Source of the DNA: Betaproteobacteria bacterium
GTDB lineage: Bacteria > Pseudomonadota > Gammaproteobacteria > Burkholderiales > Casimicrobiaceae
DNA: 64,000 bases
Direction of reading: 5' to 3'
Assembly: GCA_016704895.1 (NCBI GenBank)
Contig: JADIZG010000073.1
Span: 75,568 to 139,567, forward strand
The number at the start of each line of letters is the position of its first letter. The stretch's first letter is position 1. Below are positions 37,434 to 46,720 of this stretch, one piece after another. Position numbers and translations under genes: made by a program. The notes under the pieces were generated by a model, which saw nothing but the letters and a program-made list of their open reading frames with translations, ran no database searches and had not been told where the DNA came from.

Positions 37434-38933
37434 TCAGCCGGGACCCGCCTCCTCGGCCAGCAGCCACGTGACGAGCAGCGGCACCGGACGCCCGGTCGCG
37501 CCCTTCTCCTTGCCTTCGCGCCACGCGATGCCGGCGATGTCGAGGTGCGCCCAGTCGAACTTCTTCGCGAACTTCGACAGGAAGCAGGCCGCGGTGACGC
37601 TGCCTCCCGCGCGCCCCGCGACGTTGGCGAAATCGGCGAAGTTGCTCTCGAGCCCCTCGTGGTAGTCGTCCCACAGCGGCATCGGCCAGCCGCGGTCGTA
37701 CGCGTCGTCGCCCGCGGCGACCAGCGCGCGCGCGAGCGTGTCGCTGTTGCTGAACACCCCGCATGCGACGTGGCCGAGTGCGATCACCATCGCGCCGGTC
37801 AGCGTCGCGACGTCGACGACCGCCTCGGGCTCGTAGCGCTCGGCGTAGGTGAGCGCGTCGGCGAGGATGAGGCGCCCTTCCGCGTCGGTGTTGAGCACTT
37901 CGATCGTCTGGCCCGACATGCTCGTCACGACGTCGCCGGGCTTGGTCGCACGGCCGGACGGCATGTTCTCGCAGGTCGGCACGAGGCCGACGAGGTTCAC
38001 GGCGGCCTTGAGCTCGGCGACCGCCCGGAACACGCCGAAGACGCTGGCCGCGCCGCACATGTCGAACTTCATCTGGTCCATGTCCGCGGCCGGCTTGATC
38101 GAGATGCCGCCGGTGTCGAACGTGATGCCCTTGCCGACCAGCACGACCGGCTTCGCCTTCTTCGGCGCGTTGCGGTATTCGAACACGATGAATCGCGGCG
38201 GCTCGTCGCTCCCGCGCGTCACCGACAGGAACGAGCCCATGCCCAGCGCCTCGATCTGGCCGTGCTCGAGCACCTCGACCTTGAGCTCCGGGAACTCGGC
38301 CGCGAGCTTCGCGGCCTCGCCGGCGAGGTAGCCCGGCGTGCAGACGTTGCCCGGAAGGTTGCCGAGGTCGCGCGCGAGCTCGACGCCGTGGGCGATCGCC
38401 AGGCCGCGCGCCGCCGCCTTCTCGCCGGCCGTGAGGTCGGAGCGCTGCGGCACCGACAGCGTGAGCTTGCGCAGCGGCCGGCGGACCTCGGCCGGCTCGC
38501 TCTTCATCCGGTCGAAGCGGTAGACCGTCTCCATCGCGACGGCGACGGCGTGCTCGACGCGCCACGCCACTTCGCGCCGCTTCACCTTCTCCTCGGTCAG
38601 GTAGACGACCGCCTCGTACGAGCCGGTCTCGTTCAGCAGCTTGACCGCCGACTGCAGGGCCTTGCGGAACTCGCGGTCGCGGAAGTCGCGCTCCTTGCCG
38701 AGGCCGACGAGCAGCACCCGGTCGGCCAGCGTGCCGCGGACGTTGTGCAGCAGCAGCGTCGACCCGAGCTTGCCCTCCATGTCGCCGCGACGGATGATCT
38801 CGCCGACGTAGCCGTTGGAGGCGCGGTCGATCAGTTCGGCCGAGAGCGAAAGCTTGCGGTTGTCGAAGACGCCGACGACGACGCAGGCGCTGCGCTGCTT
38901 CTCGGGGCTGCCGCTTTTTATGGTAAATTCCAT
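37434..38933 (-). CDS. pepA: leucyl aminopeptidase PepA
   Basis: 499-aa M17 aminopeptidase that binds two zinc or manganese ions; PepA also binds DNA in some bacteria. The signature NTDAEGRLILADAL lies at ~residue 338. Metal ligands are visible in VGKGITFDTGGISIKPAADMDQMKFDMCGA (~265-290). N-terminal domain MEFTIKSGSPEKQRSACVVVGVF. The start at 38933 matches the family length. Divergent from lptF, a standard pairing because LptF/G and PepA are neighbours in most proteobacteria. Confidence 0.96.
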   Translation of the reverse strand: MEFTIKSGSPEKQRSACVVVGVFDNRKLSLSAELIDRASNGYVGEIIRRGDMEGKLGSTLLLHNVRGTLADRVLLVGLGKERDFRDREFRKALQSAVKLLNETGSYEAVVYLTEEKVKRREVAWRVEHAVAVAMETVYRFDRMKSEPAEVRRPLRKLTLSVPQRSDLTAGEKAAARGLAIAHGVELARDLGNLPGNVCTPGYLAGEAAKLAAEFPELKVEVLEHGQIEALGMGSFLSVTRGSDEPPRFIVFEYRNAPKKAKPVVLVGKGITFDTGGISIKPAADMDQMKFDMCGAASVFGVFRAVAELKAAVNLVGLVPTCENMPSGRATKPGDVVTSMSGQTIEVLNTDAEGRLILADALTYAERYEPEAVVDVATLTGAMVIALGHVACGVFSNSDTLARALVAAGDDAYDRGWPMPLWDDYHEGLESNFADFANVAGRAGGSVTAACFLSKFAKKFDWAHLDIAGIAWREGKEKGATGRPVPLLVTWLLAEEAGPG

Positions 38934-39047
38934 CGACTGTCCTTCCCGATCGTCCGATGCCGCTTTAGCGCACATTATTGCCGTTAGCGACCTTTCCGGG
39001 CATTTTCGGCAAAAGATGGCGAAAAAGTCAAGACTTTTCCAGCCGTC

Positions 39048-40164
39048 ATGATTTTCCGGCGTACGCTGGTCCGCGAGCTCACGGCGACGGCGATCGGCCT
39101 GTTCGTCATCCTGGCGGCGATCCTGTTCACCAATCTCGTGCTGCGGCTGCTCGCCCAGGCGGCCGGCGGCGCCGTCGCGCCGGACGGCATCCTGGCGCTG
39201 CTCGGCTTCGCCGCGCTCGTCCGCGTCAACATCCTGCTCGCGGTCGCGCTGTTCCTGACCGTGCTGCTCACGCTGTCGCGATGGCACCGCGACAGCGAGA
39301 TGATCGTCTGGATGACGTCGGGGCAGTCGATCACGGCGCTCCTGAAGCCGATCCTGTGGTTCTCGGCGCCGTTCCTCGTCGCGATCCTCGCCCTGTCGCT
39401 GTTCCTGTCGCCGTGGGCCGAGAAGCGCAAGGCGGAGTTCGAGCGCCAGCTCGAGTCGCGCGACGAGCTCGCGTTCGTCACGCCGGGGCTCTTCCGCGAG
39501 TTCAGGTCCGCGAACCTCGTCGTGTTCATCGAGAGCATCAACACGTTCGACGGCACGATCCGCAACGTGTTCATGCACTCGATCGACGACGAGAAGGACT
39601 CGACGACGGTCGCGCGCGTCGCGCGCCTGCAGGAGGGGCACGACGGCGCGCGCTACGTGGTGCTCGAGGACGGGCGCCGCTACGAAGGGTTCGCCGGGCA
39701 GCCCGGACTTCCGCGTGGTCGAGTTCGAGCGCCTGGGCCGCGTCATCCGGCCGGCGATCGCGCGCGCGATACCGGTATCGCGCAAGGCGATGCCCACCGA
39801 AGGGCTCCTGCTCGCGGACGGCGACGCCGAGCGCGCCGAGCTGTTCTGGCGCGTCTCGGTACCGATCCTGGCGTTCGTGCTCACGCTGCTCGCGATCCCG
39901 CTCGCGCACATGAACCCCCGGCTCGGCCGGACGTTCAACCTGTTCTCCGCCGCCTTCATCTACTTCAGCTACACGAACTGCATCAACATCGTGCAGAGCC
40001 TGATCGCGCAGGGCAAGCTCGACTTCTGGGCCGGGCTCCTGCTGCCTCACGGCACGGCGCTCCTCGTCGTCTTCGTGCTGTTCCGCCATCAGCTCTCGGT
40101 CTACGGCCTGTTCCGCCGCCCGCCGCCTGCCGGCCCGCCCGCGGCCCAGGGAGCGGCGGCGTGA
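39048..40164 (+). CDS. lptF: LPS export permease LptF (one-base frameshift)
   Basis: Inner-membrane subunit of the LptB2FG transporter, which pulls lipopolysaccharide out of the membrane. N-terminal helices IFRRTLVRELTATAIGLFVILAAILF, the beta-jellyroll region (~residues 130-240), and C-terminal helices VPILAFVLTLLAIPLAHMNPRLGRTFNLF. The first part is read in one frame to ~39708; the rest, from DFRVVEFERLGRVIRPAI, is in the next frame. Deleting one G in CCCGGACTT restores a ~371-aa protein. LptF is essential, so an error in the sequence is the simplest explanation. Its stop overlaps lptG by GTGA. Confidence 0.93.
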
Positions 40165-41246
40165 GGACGCTCACGCGCTACATCGGGCGCGACGTGCTGG
40201 TCGCGACGCTCGCGATCTTCGTGGCGCTGCTGTCGCTGTTCGCGTTCTTCGACCTGATCAACGAGCTCACCGACGTCGGCAAGGGCGGCTACACGCTGTC
40301 GGCCGCGGCGCTCTACGTCGCGCTGCACCTGCCCTCGCGGCTCTACGAGCTGTTCCCGGTCGCCGCGCTGATCGGCACGCTGTTCGCGCTCGCGCAGCTC
40401 GTCGCCAACTCGGAGTACACGGTGATGCGCGCCTCGGGCGCATCGCTGTGGCAGATCGGCTGGGCGGTCGTGCGCGTCGGCATCCCGCTCGCGATCGCGA
40501 CGTTCCTCGCCGGCGAGTTCATCGCACCGCCGGCCGAGCGGCTCGCGCAATCCATCCGCGCCACCGCGCGGGGCGACAGCTCGCGCTTCGTCGCGCAGCA
40601 GTTCTCGTCGGGCTTCTGGTTCAAGCAGGACCGGACGTTCGTCAACATCCGCACGGTGCTCGCCGACCTGACGCTCGTCGGCGTGCGCATCTACGAGTTC
40701 GACGACGGCATGCGGCTCACCGCCTCGCGGGCGGCCGAGAGCGGGCGCTTCAGCGGCGACGGGACGTGGGAGCTCCGCGACGTCAAGGCGACCGAGCTCG
40801 CCGGCGACGTGGCCCGGGTCAGCACCGTGCCGAGCTGGACCTGGACCACGGTGCTGCGCCCGTCGCTGCTCACGATCTACCAGGTCGCGCCCGAGCGGCT
40901 CGAGATCGCGACGCTGTGGGAAAACATACGCGTGCTCGGCGCGGGCGGCGCGGCCAAGACGAGCCGGTTCGAGATCGCGTTCTGGAACAAGGTCTTCTAT
41001 CCGTTCGCCGTGCTCGCGATGATGGTCGTCGCGCTTCCGTTCGCGCACTTCCAGCGGCGCCAGGGCGGCGCGGGCTTCCGGATCTTCGTCGGGACCATGC
41101 TCGGGCTCGCCTTCTTCCTCGCGAGCCGGCTGTTCTCGAGCCTGGGCGTCCTCAACGACTGGCCGCCCCTGATTTCGGCGACGCTCCCGCTGGCGATCTT
41201 CACGGGGCTCGCGGTCGGGATGCTCGGCTGGATCGAGCGCCGGTGA
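40161..41246 (+). CDS. lptG: LPS export permease LptG
   Basis: 361-aa partner of LptF in the LptB2FG complex. N-terminal helices TRYIGRDVLVATLAIFVALLSLFAFFDL and YVALHLPSRLYELFPVAALIGTLFALAQL, a periplasmic jellyroll (~130-260), then three C-terminal helices (FWNKVFYPFAVLAMMVVALPFAHFQ). It starts with GTG inside the lptF stop, which implies translational coupling and equal amounts of both subunits. A terminator-like hairpin and a repeat follow at 41345-41443. Confidence 0.95.
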   Translation: MRTLTRYIGRDVLVATLAIFVALLSLFAFFDLINELTDVGKGGYTLSAAALYVALHLPSRLYELFPVAALIGTLFALAQLVANSEYTVMRASGASLWQIGWAVVRVGIPLAIATFLAGEFIAPPAERLAQSIRATARGDSSRFVAQQFSSGFWFKQDRTFVNIRTVLADLTLVGVRIYEFDDGMRLTASRAAESGRFSGDGTWELRDVKATELAGDVARVSTVPSWTWTTVLRPSLLTIYQVAPERLEIATLWENIRVLGAGGAAKTSRFEIAFWNKVFYPFAVLAMMVVALPFAHFQRRQGGAGFRIFVGTMLGLAFFLASRLFSSLGVLNDWPPLISATLPLAIFTGLAVGMLGWIERR

Positions 41247-41345
41247 GCGTCGTGCGGACGCTCCTGCGCGACACCCCGGCATCGTCGCCGTGGCGGCGGT
41301 CGAGCGTCAGGACGGTGGAGGCATCGCGTCCCGGCGAAAGGACAA

Positions 41346-41375
41346 GAAAAAGCCCCGCGGCGCGCGCCGCGGGGC
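41346..41375 (-). terminator. Rho-independent terminator of rplU-rpmA
   Basis: GC stem GCCCCGCGG/CCGCGGGGC (41352-41375) followed on the minus strand by TTTTTCTTG. It lies 67 bases past the rpmA stop. On the plus strand it may also help end the lptF-lptG transcript, though without a T run. Confidence 0.85.
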
Positions 41376-41424
41376 CATCCTTCATCCTCTCGCGAAGCTG
41401 CCGACCGGTTCGCCGGCGGCAGTG

Positions 41425-41443
41425 CCGGGGTCAGACCCCTTTC
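41425..41443. repeat. GGGGTCAGACCCC palindromic repeat, one copy
   Basis: CCGGGGTCAGACCCCTTTC between convergent lptG and rpmA. It touches the rpmA stop codon. Same unit as at 8223-8261. Confidence 0.7.
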
Positions 41444-41717
41444 AGATGCCGGCTTCCGGCGACGCCGGGGCGACGTTCGCGTACTTGTGCTGCCGCTCGC
41501 CCTTGACCGTGAAGTTCACGGTGCCGTCGCAAAGCGCGAAGAGCGTGTGGTCCTTGCCGATGCCGACGTTGGTCCCCGGATGCAGCACGGTGCCGCGCTG
41601 ACGCATGATGATGCCGCCGGCGCGGATCTTCTCGCCGCCGTACACCTTCATGCCGAGCATCTTCGGGTTCGAGTCGCGCCCGTTGCGGGAGCTCCCGCCT
41701 GCCTTCTTGTGTGCCAT
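41442..41717 (-). CDS. rpmA: 50S ribosomal protein L27
   Basis: 91-aa ribosomal protein whose N-terminus reaches the peptidyl transferase centre. MAHKKAGGSSRNGRDS is the classic start without an N-terminal leader, followed by LGMKVYGGEKIRAGGIIMRQRGT and GKDHTLFALCDGTVNF. It follows rplU by 11 bases and ends at the repeat and terminator. The last ~10 residues (NVAPASPEAGI) are a short variable tail. Confidence 0.97.
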   Translation of the reverse strand: MAHKKAGGSSRNGRDSNPKMLGMKVYGGEKIRAGGIIMRQRGTVLHPGTNVGIGKDHTLFALCDGTVNFTVKGERQHKYANVAPASPEAGI

Positions 41718-41728
41718 GGTGTGTGTCC

Positions 41729-42040
41729 TTACCCGACGATGGCGTCGATCTTGAGCTCGGTGTAGCCCTGCCGGTGGCCCTGGTGCTTCTGGTAGTGCTT
41801 GCGCCGGCGCATCTTGAAGATCTTCACCTTCTCGCCGCGGCCGTGCGAGACGACCGTCGCCTTCACCGAGGCGCCCGAGAGGATGGGTTGACCGAGACGG
41901 ACGCTTTCGCCTTCGCCGACCATCAACACCTGGTCGAGAATCACTTCCGCGCCCACGTCCGCCGGTATCTGTTCTACTTTGAGTTTGTCGCCGGCGACGA
42001 CGCGATACTGCTTGCCGCCGGTTTTTACGACCGCGTACAT
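41729..42040 (-). CDS. rplU: 50S ribosomal protein L21
   Basis: 103-aa ribosomal protein, MYAVVKTGGKQYRVVAGDKLKVEQI at the N-terminus and FKMRRRKHYQKHQGHRQGYTELKI near the C-terminus. First gene of rplU-rpmA, divergent from ispB as in most Beta- and Gammaproteobacteria. The leader is ~75 bases from a near-perfect sigma-70 promoter. An autoregulatory L21-type leader fold could sit there, but I did not detect a distinct structure. Confidence 0.97.
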   Translation of the reverse strand: MYAVVKTGGKQYRVVAGDKLKVEQIPADVGAEVILDQVLMVGEGESVRLGQPILSGASVKATVVSHGRGEKVKIFKMRRRKHYQKHQGHRQGYTELKIDAIVG

Positions 42041-42119
42041 GGTTGGACTCCGAGTTTGCGTGCTTCGGGGTTGTCGTGCCGCACCGCCGGCCAACGAGGC
42101 CGCTGGCGGAAAGCTTTGA

Positions 42120-42149
42120 ATTATAGCGGCTTTCCGGCGGGCCTGTCAA
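42120..42149 (-). promoter_or_regulatory. sigma-70 promoter of rplU-rpmA
   Basis: On the minus strand, TTGACA (42144-42149) and TATAAT (42120-42125) are separated by 18 bases. Both hexamers match consensus exactly. They lie ~80 bases before the rplU start codon and give the best promoter in the window, as expected for ribosomal proteins. Confidence 0.9.
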
Positions 42150-42210
42150 AGCCGCCCCGGCACCCGGGCGGAGGCGCCCGGGGCCGCCCGGACCCGTCGT
42201 TCCGGTCGGC

Positions 42211-42216
42211 TACAAT
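42211..42216 (+). promoter_or_regulatory. putative -10 box of ispB
   Basis: TACAAT 64 bases before the GTG start of ispB. No TTGACA-like -35 is clear. Confidence 0.4.
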
Positions 42217-42279
42217 GACGGCCGCCTGAGGGCCCCCCAGGCGACGCACCGTCCCCACCGCGGCCCGCCCGCTCCCACC

Positions 42280-43251
42280 GTGACGCTCGACTTCCTGAAA
42301 GCCTCGATCGGCGCCGACATGGCGAGCGTGGACGCCGTCCTGCGCCGGAGCCTTTCCTCCGAGGTCGTGCTGATCCGCCAGATCGCCGAATACATCGTCG
42401 GAAGCGGGGGCAAGCGGCTCCGGCCTGCCCTGGTGCTGCTCGCCGCGAAGGCCAGCGGCGACCCCGAGGGCCACCGCCACACGCTGGCGGCAGTGGTCGA
42501 GATGATCCACACGGCGACGCTCCTTCACGACGACGTCGTCGACGAATCGACGCAGCGGCGCGGGCGCGCGACCGCGAACGCGGCGTTCGGCAACGCAGCC
42601 TCGGTGCTGGTCGGCGACTTCCTCTACTCGCGCGCGTTCCAGATGATGGTGTCCACCGGGCGGATGCGCGTGCTCGAGATCCTGTCGGACGCCACGAACG
42701 TGATCGCCGAGGGCGAGGTGCTGCAGCTGATGCACGCAGGCGACGCGACGCTCGACGAGGACGGCTACGTCGAGGTGATCCGGCGCAAGACGGCGAAGCT
42801 CTTCGAGGCGGCAGCGAGGCTGGGCGCCGTGCTGGGCGAAACGGACCCGGTGCGCGAGGAGGCGCTCGCGCGCTACGGGATGCACCTGGGCAGCGCGTTC
42901 CAGATCATGGACGACGTGCTCGACTACACGGGCGACGCCGGCGAGATCGGCAAGAACCTGGGGGACGACCTGGCCGAGGGCAAGATGACGTTGCCGCTGA
43001 TCCGCGCGCTGGCCGTCGCCGGCGAGGCCGACCGGACGCTGATCCGGCATGCGATCGAAGGCGGCGGCCGGCTCGACGACTTCGCTCCGGTGCGCGCTGC
43101 GCTGGACCGCTCGGGCGCGCTCCAATACGCCCGCGAGCGGGCGCGCGGGGAAGCGCGGCTGGCGGCCGAAGCGCTGTCCGCGCTGCCCCCGGGACCGGAC
43201 GCGGGGACTCTGCTACAATTGGCGACTTTCTCGGCGGATCGCACGCACTGA
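42280..43251 (+). CDS. ispB: polyprenyl diphosphate synthase (octaprenyl type)
   Basis: 323-aa trans-prenyl transferase that makes the ubiquinone side chain. First aspartate-rich motif LLHDDVVDE lies at ~residue 82, second FQIMDDVLDYTGD at ~210; KRLRPALVLLAAKA precedes. A GTG start gives the usual N-terminus. It is divergent from rplU and followed 20 bases later by a tRNA-Pro gene. Chain length (C40) cannot be told from sequence. Confidence 0.94.
   Translation: MTLDFLKASIGADMASVDAVLRRSLSSEVVLIRQIAEYIVGSGGKRLRPALVLLAAKASGDPEGHRHTLAAVVEMIHTATLLHDDVVDESTQRRGRATANAAFGNAASVLVGDFLYSRAFQMMVSTGRMRVLEILSDATNVIAEGEVLQLMHAGDATLDEDGYVEVIRRKTAKLFEAAARLGAVLGETDPVREEALARYGMHLGSAFQIMDDVLDYTGDAGEIGKNLGDDLAEGKMTLPLIRALAVAGEADRTLIRHAIEGGGRLDDFAPVRAALDRSGALQYARERARGEARLAAEALSALPPGPDAGTLLQLATFSADRTH
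43214..43219 (+). promoter_or_regulatory. putative -10 box of tRNA-Pro
   Basis: TACAAT inside the 3' end of ispB, 52 bases before the tRNA. The tRNA may also be read through from ispB. Confidence 0.35.
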
Positions 43252-43271
43252 CGCGGTTCCGCCGACGGCCT

Positions 43272-43348
43272 CGGGGTGTAGCTTAGCCTGGTAGAGCGCT
43301 ACGTTCGGGACGTAGAGGCCGGAGGTTCGAATCCTCTCACCCCGACCA
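43272..43348 (+). tRNA. tRNA-Pro (anticodon CGG)
   Basis: 77-base tRNA with encoded CCA end. Acceptor stem CGGGGTG/CACCCCG pairs fully. The anticodon arm CTACG-TTCGGGA-CGTAG places CGG at positions 34-36. T arm GGAGG-TTCGAAT-CCTCT is regular. It reads CCG proline codons, abundant in this GC-rich genome. Confidence 0.97.
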
Positions 43349-43364
43349 TTCGTCACCACGACGA

Positions 43365-43399
43365 CGCCGCAGCGGCCTGCCGCTGCGGCGTTTTCGTTT
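43365..43399 (+). terminator. Rho-independent terminator of tRNA-Pro
   Basis: 11-bp perfect stem (43365-43375 with 43380-43390), loop CCTG, followed by TTTTCGTTT. It ends the tRNA transcript 17 bases past the CCA. Confidence 0.93.
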
Positions 43400-43434
43400 C
43401 CGGGCGCCGGTCGATCGCCGGCCGCGGCCCGCCG

Positions 43435-44685
43435 TCAGGCCGACAGCAGGTCCGCCACCGCGCTCGCGACCACCTGGGTCGCGCGCCGCAGGTCCTCGAG
43501 CAGCAGGTTCTCGTCGGCGCGCTTGGCGTTCGACTCCAGGATCGTGCGCGGTCCGGCGCCGTACATGACGATCGGGATGCCGCGCTCGCCATACAGGCGA
43601 GCGTCGGCGTAGAGCGGCACGCCGACCGCCGGGATCGGCTCGCCGAACACGCGCTGCCCGTGCCGCTGCAGCACGGCGACGAGCTTCTCGTGCCCGGGCA
43701 GCGGCTTCAGCGCCCGCGCGAGCAGCAGCCGGCGGATCTCCACGCGGATGCCGGCGTGCGCGCGGACCGCTCCTTCGATCACCTCGCGCACGCGCGCCTC
43801 GACGGTGGCCGGATCCTCCTCGGGGATCATCCGGCGGTCCATCCTGAGCACGATGCGGTCGGGCACGACGTTCGTGTTGATGCCGCCGGCGACGGTGCCG
43901 ACGATGAACGTCGGCGAGTCGATGCCCGCCACCGTCGACTTGACCGCCTCCAGCCGGTCGGCCTCGGCGTAGACCGCCGTCAGGATCGCGTTCGCGGCGC
44001 GCAGCGCGTCGTGGCCGGTCTTCGGAATCGCGCCGTGCGTCGCCTTGCCGTGGACGGTCACCTCGACCTGCAGGCAGCCGTTGTGCGCGGTGACGATCGC
44101 GTAGGAGAAGCTCGCGGCGATCGCGAAGTCCGGCTTGGTGAGGCCGTGCTCGAGCAGCCAGCCTGGGCCTGCGAGCCCGCCGAACTCCTCGTCGTAGGTG
44201 AAATGCAGCTCGACGGTGCCGTTGAGCCGCGCGCCGTCGCGCGCGATCGCCTTCAGCGCCTCGAGCGCGTACGTGTAGCTCGCGATGTCCGACTTCGACA
44301 CCGCGACGCCGCGCGCGACCATGCGCCCGTTCTCGACGACGCCTTCGTACGGCGGCTTCGTCCAGCCTTCGCCGGGCGGCACGACGTCTCCGTGCGCGTT
44401 GAGCGCGATCGTCGGGCCGCCCGTGCCGAAGCGGTGCCGGACGATCAGGTTGACGACGCTCTTCATGCCGTAGTCGCGCAGGAACGCCTCGGGCACCGGA
44501 TGGCGCTCCACCGTGTGCCCCAGTCGCTCGAGGAGCTCGGCGGCCTTCGCGGCGGCCGGTTCGTTGTCCCCCGGCGGCGTGTCGGAGGGCACGCGCACGA
44601 TCTCGCGCAGGAAGGCGACCTGCCCGGCGTGGTGCGCGTCGACGAAGGCGGCGAGCTTTCCGTGCTGCTCAGGCGTCATCGGCAT
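43435..44685 (-). CDS. M20-family metallopeptidase/amidohydrolase (ArgE/DapE type)
   Basis: 416-aa binuclear zinc hydrolase. Metal/catalytic elements: ALNAHGDVVPPGEGW (~residue 97), GRGVAVSKSD-like VARGVAVSKSDIASY (~133), FTYDEEFGGLAGPGWLL (~165), and a dimerisation domain starting GCLQVEVTVHGKATHGAIPKTG (~205). C-terminal YADARLYGERGIPIVMYGAG carries the last metal ligand region. It overlaps the stop of the AllC-like gene by 17 bases. Its place beside allantoate and urate genes suggests a ureide- or carbamoyl-amino-acid substrate, but this is inference. Confidence 0.85.
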   Translation of the reverse strand: MPMTPEQHGKLAAFVDAHHAGQVAFLREIVRVPSDTPPGDNEPAAAKAAELLERLGHTVERHPVPEAFLRDYGMKSVVNLIVRHRFGTGGPTIALNAHGDVVPPGEGWTKPPYEGVVENGRMVARGVAVSKSDIASYTYALEALKAIARDGARLNGTVELHFTYDEEFGGLAGPGWLLEHGLTKPDFAIAASFSYAIVTAHNGCLQVEVTVHGKATHGAIPKTGHDALRAANAILTAVYAEADRLEAVKSTVAGIDSPTFIVGTVAGGINTNVVPDRIVLRMDRRMIPEEDPATVEARVREVIEGAVRAHAGIRVEIRRLLLARALKPLPGHEKLVAVLQRHGQRVFGEPIPAVGVPLYADARLYGERGIPIVMYGAGPRTILESNAKRADENLLLEDLRRATQVVASAVADLLSA

Positions 44686-45922
44686 TCGGGGGCGTCCAGG
44701 TCTCGAGGAAGTCGAGGAAGACGGCGGTGGCGACCTCCGCGTCCGCGGCGGTCATCGTCTCGTCGGGATGATGGCTGATGCCGCCCGCGCCGCAGCGCAC
44801 GAACAGCATCGCGATCGGGCACACGGGCGGGAACACCATCGCGTCGTGGCCGGCGCCCGAGGGCAGACGGCGCACCGGCAGCCCCTGGCGCGCGACCGAC
44901 GCGGCGAGCGCGTCCTGCAGCGACGCGTCGCACGGCGCGGCGGGAAGCTCGTAGAACACGTCGGAAGCCACCTTCACGCCGCGCCGCGGCGCGATCGCAC
45001 CGAAGGCATCCCGCATCACCGCGGTTGCGCGCCTGCGCGCAACGTCGTCGCCCGAGCGCACGTCGACGGTGAACGAGACGTCCTGCGGGATCACGTTGAT
45101 CGCGCCCGGGCGCGCCTCGATCGTTCCGACGGTCCCCACGAGCGCGCTGCCGCCCGCGCCCGGCGCCGACGCGATGCGCTCGACCGCGAGCACCATCTCG
45201 GCAGCCGCCGCGAGCGCGTCCTGCCGCGCGCCCATCGGGACGGTGCCCGCGTGCCCGGCGAGCCCGGTGACCTCGACGCGCATCCGCGCGCCGCTCGCGA
45301 TCGCGGTGACGACGCCCACCGGCAGTCCCTCGTCCAGCAGCACCGGTCCCTGCTCGATGTGCGACTCGACGTAGGCGACCACGCCCTTGCCGCGCCGGTC
45401 GAGGGCGCGCCAGCCGTCGGGATCGCCGCCGAACGCGATCAGCGCCTCGCGCAACGTCGTCCCGCCGGCGTCCTTCGCATCGAGCCACGCGGGGTCGAAC
45501 GAGCCGCCCATCGCCTTGCTGCCGATCAGCGTGACGCCGAAGCGCACGCCCTCCTCGTCGCCGAACGCGACGACCTCGAAGTCGAAGGGAAGGCGCCTGC
45601 CCCGACGATGGAGGTCGCGCACGCAGGCGATCGCGGTCAGGATGCCGAACACGCCGTCGTAGCGGCCCGCGTTGCGCACGCTGTCCATGTGCGAGCCGGT
45701 CATCACGACCGGCGCGCCCGACCGGTCGGCGGCATATCGGCCCACGACGTTGCCGAGCGCGTCGTAGCTCGCGTCCATGCCCGCCTCGCGCATCAGCGCG
45801 GCGATGCAGTCGCCCGCCCGCCGGTGCTGCGGCGTGAGGTAGCTGCGCGTCACGCCCGGCGGATCCTCGGTGAATGCCGCGAGGATGTCCGCCTGCCTCA
45901 GGATGTCGGTGCCGAAGCGCAT
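44669..45922 (-). CDS. allC: Zn-dependent amidohydrolase, probable allantoate amidohydrolase
   Basis: 417-aa M20 enzyme of the allantoate amidohydrolase/N-carbamoyl-L-amino acid hydrolase family. TGSHMDSVRNAGRYDGVFGILTAI (~residue 77), the metal-site FGDEEGVRF (~127), and VESHIEQGPVLLDEGLPVGVV (~190) are visible. The two activities cannot be separated by these motifs; urate-pathway neighbours (uraD, uraH, puuD) favour allantoate. The allantoinase needed in between is not in the window. It is the first gene after the GntR regulator. Confidence 0.85.
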   Translation of the reverse strand: MRFGTDILRQADILAAFTEDPPGVTRSYLTPQHRRAGDCIAALMREAGMDASYDALGNVVGRYAADRSGAPVVMTGSHMDSVRNAGRYDGVFGILTAIACVRDLHRRGRRLPFDFEVVAFGDEEGVRFGVTLIGSKAMGGSFDPAWLDAKDAGGTTLREALIAFGGDPDGWRALDRRGKGVVAYVESHIEQGPVLLDEGLPVGVVTAIASGARMRVEVTGLAGHAGTVPMGARQDALAAAAEMVLAVERIASAPGAGGSALVGTVGTIEARPGAINVIPQDVSFTVDVRSGDDVARRRATAVMRDAFGAIAPRRGVKVASDVFYELPAAPCDASLQDALAASVARQGLPVRRLPSGAGHDAMVFPPVCPIAMLFVRCGAGGISHHPDETMTAADAEVATAVFLDFLETWTPPNADDA

Positions 45923-45938
45923 CGCGTTCGCCGGGCCG

Positions 45939-46598
45939 TCAGTCGAAACTCGGGTTGAGAAAGCCCCACCAGCGCAGCGTCTGGCGGGCGTGCTCGGCGA
46001 CCGCGGCGTCCGCGCGCTCGGGATCGCGCGCCTCGATCGCCATCAGGATCGCGAGGTGCTCGGTCAGCGACGGCACGACGCGATCGGGGAGCATCGGCCG
46101 CGTGCGCTGCAGGATCGTGAGCCGCTCGCGGTTGCGCTCGTAGAGGTCGGCGACGAGCGCGTTGTCGATCGCGCCGGCGAGCGCGGCGTGCAGCGCCCAG
46201 TCGACCTCGTAGCTCCTCGCGATCGCGATGTCGGTGAGGTCGCGGCGGCATTCGGCGAGGATCGCCTCGTGCGCGCGCTTGAGCTCGCCGAGCCCGGGGG
46301 CGAGGCCGCGGCGCGCGTGCTTGCGCGCGCCCTCCCGGTCGACGAGCAGGCGCAGCCCGAAGCTGTCGAGGATGCGTTGCGACGTGGCCTCCATCACGCG
46401 CACCCCGCGCTGCGGCAGCACCTCGACCAGTCCGTCCGACGCAGCGCGCTTGACCGCCTCGCGCACCGGCGCCATCGGCATGTGCATGCGGACGACCAGG
46501 TCCTGCTGCGACACGAACTCTCCCGCGCGCAGCGTCCCGTCCAGCAGGAGCGCCCGCAGGCGCTCGAACGCCTCGTCCGACTTGAGGCGCGGACGCAC
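45939..46598 (-). CDS. GntR-family transcriptional regulator (FCD/FadR subgroup)
   Basis: ~219-aa regulator with an N-terminal winged helix (ERLRALLLDGTLRAGEFVSQQDLVVRMHMPMAPVREAVKRAASDGLVEVLPQRGVRVME, residues ~10-68) and a C-terminal all-helical FCD ligand domain. The start is unsure: a GTG at 46598 gives a normal length; the open frame goes further. It stands between allC/M20 (same strand) and uraD-uraH-puuD (divergent), so it probably controls ureide catabolism. A palindrome at 46726-46739 is a candidate operator. Confidence 0.88.
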   Translation of the reverse strand: MRPRLKSDEAFERLRALLLDGTLRAGEFVSQQDLVVRMHMPMAPVREAVKRAASDGLVEVLPQRGVRVMEATSQRILDSFGLRLLVDREGARKHARRGLAPGLGELKRAHEAILAECRRDLTDIAIARSYEVDWALHAALAGAIDNALVADLYERNRERLTILQRTRPMLPDRVVPSLTEHLAILMAIEARDPERADAAVAEHARQTLRWWGFLNPSFD

Positions 46599-46720
46599 GG
46601 GCGCGCGTCGCGACGGCGGCGGGGGGTTTGCAGCGGAGCGACGGCAGCGGGCATCGGGCAGGCGCGGGTCCGGCCGCGCGGAGGCAGCCGGTTCGGTGAT
46701 CTGAAATGTCAGCTTAGCTA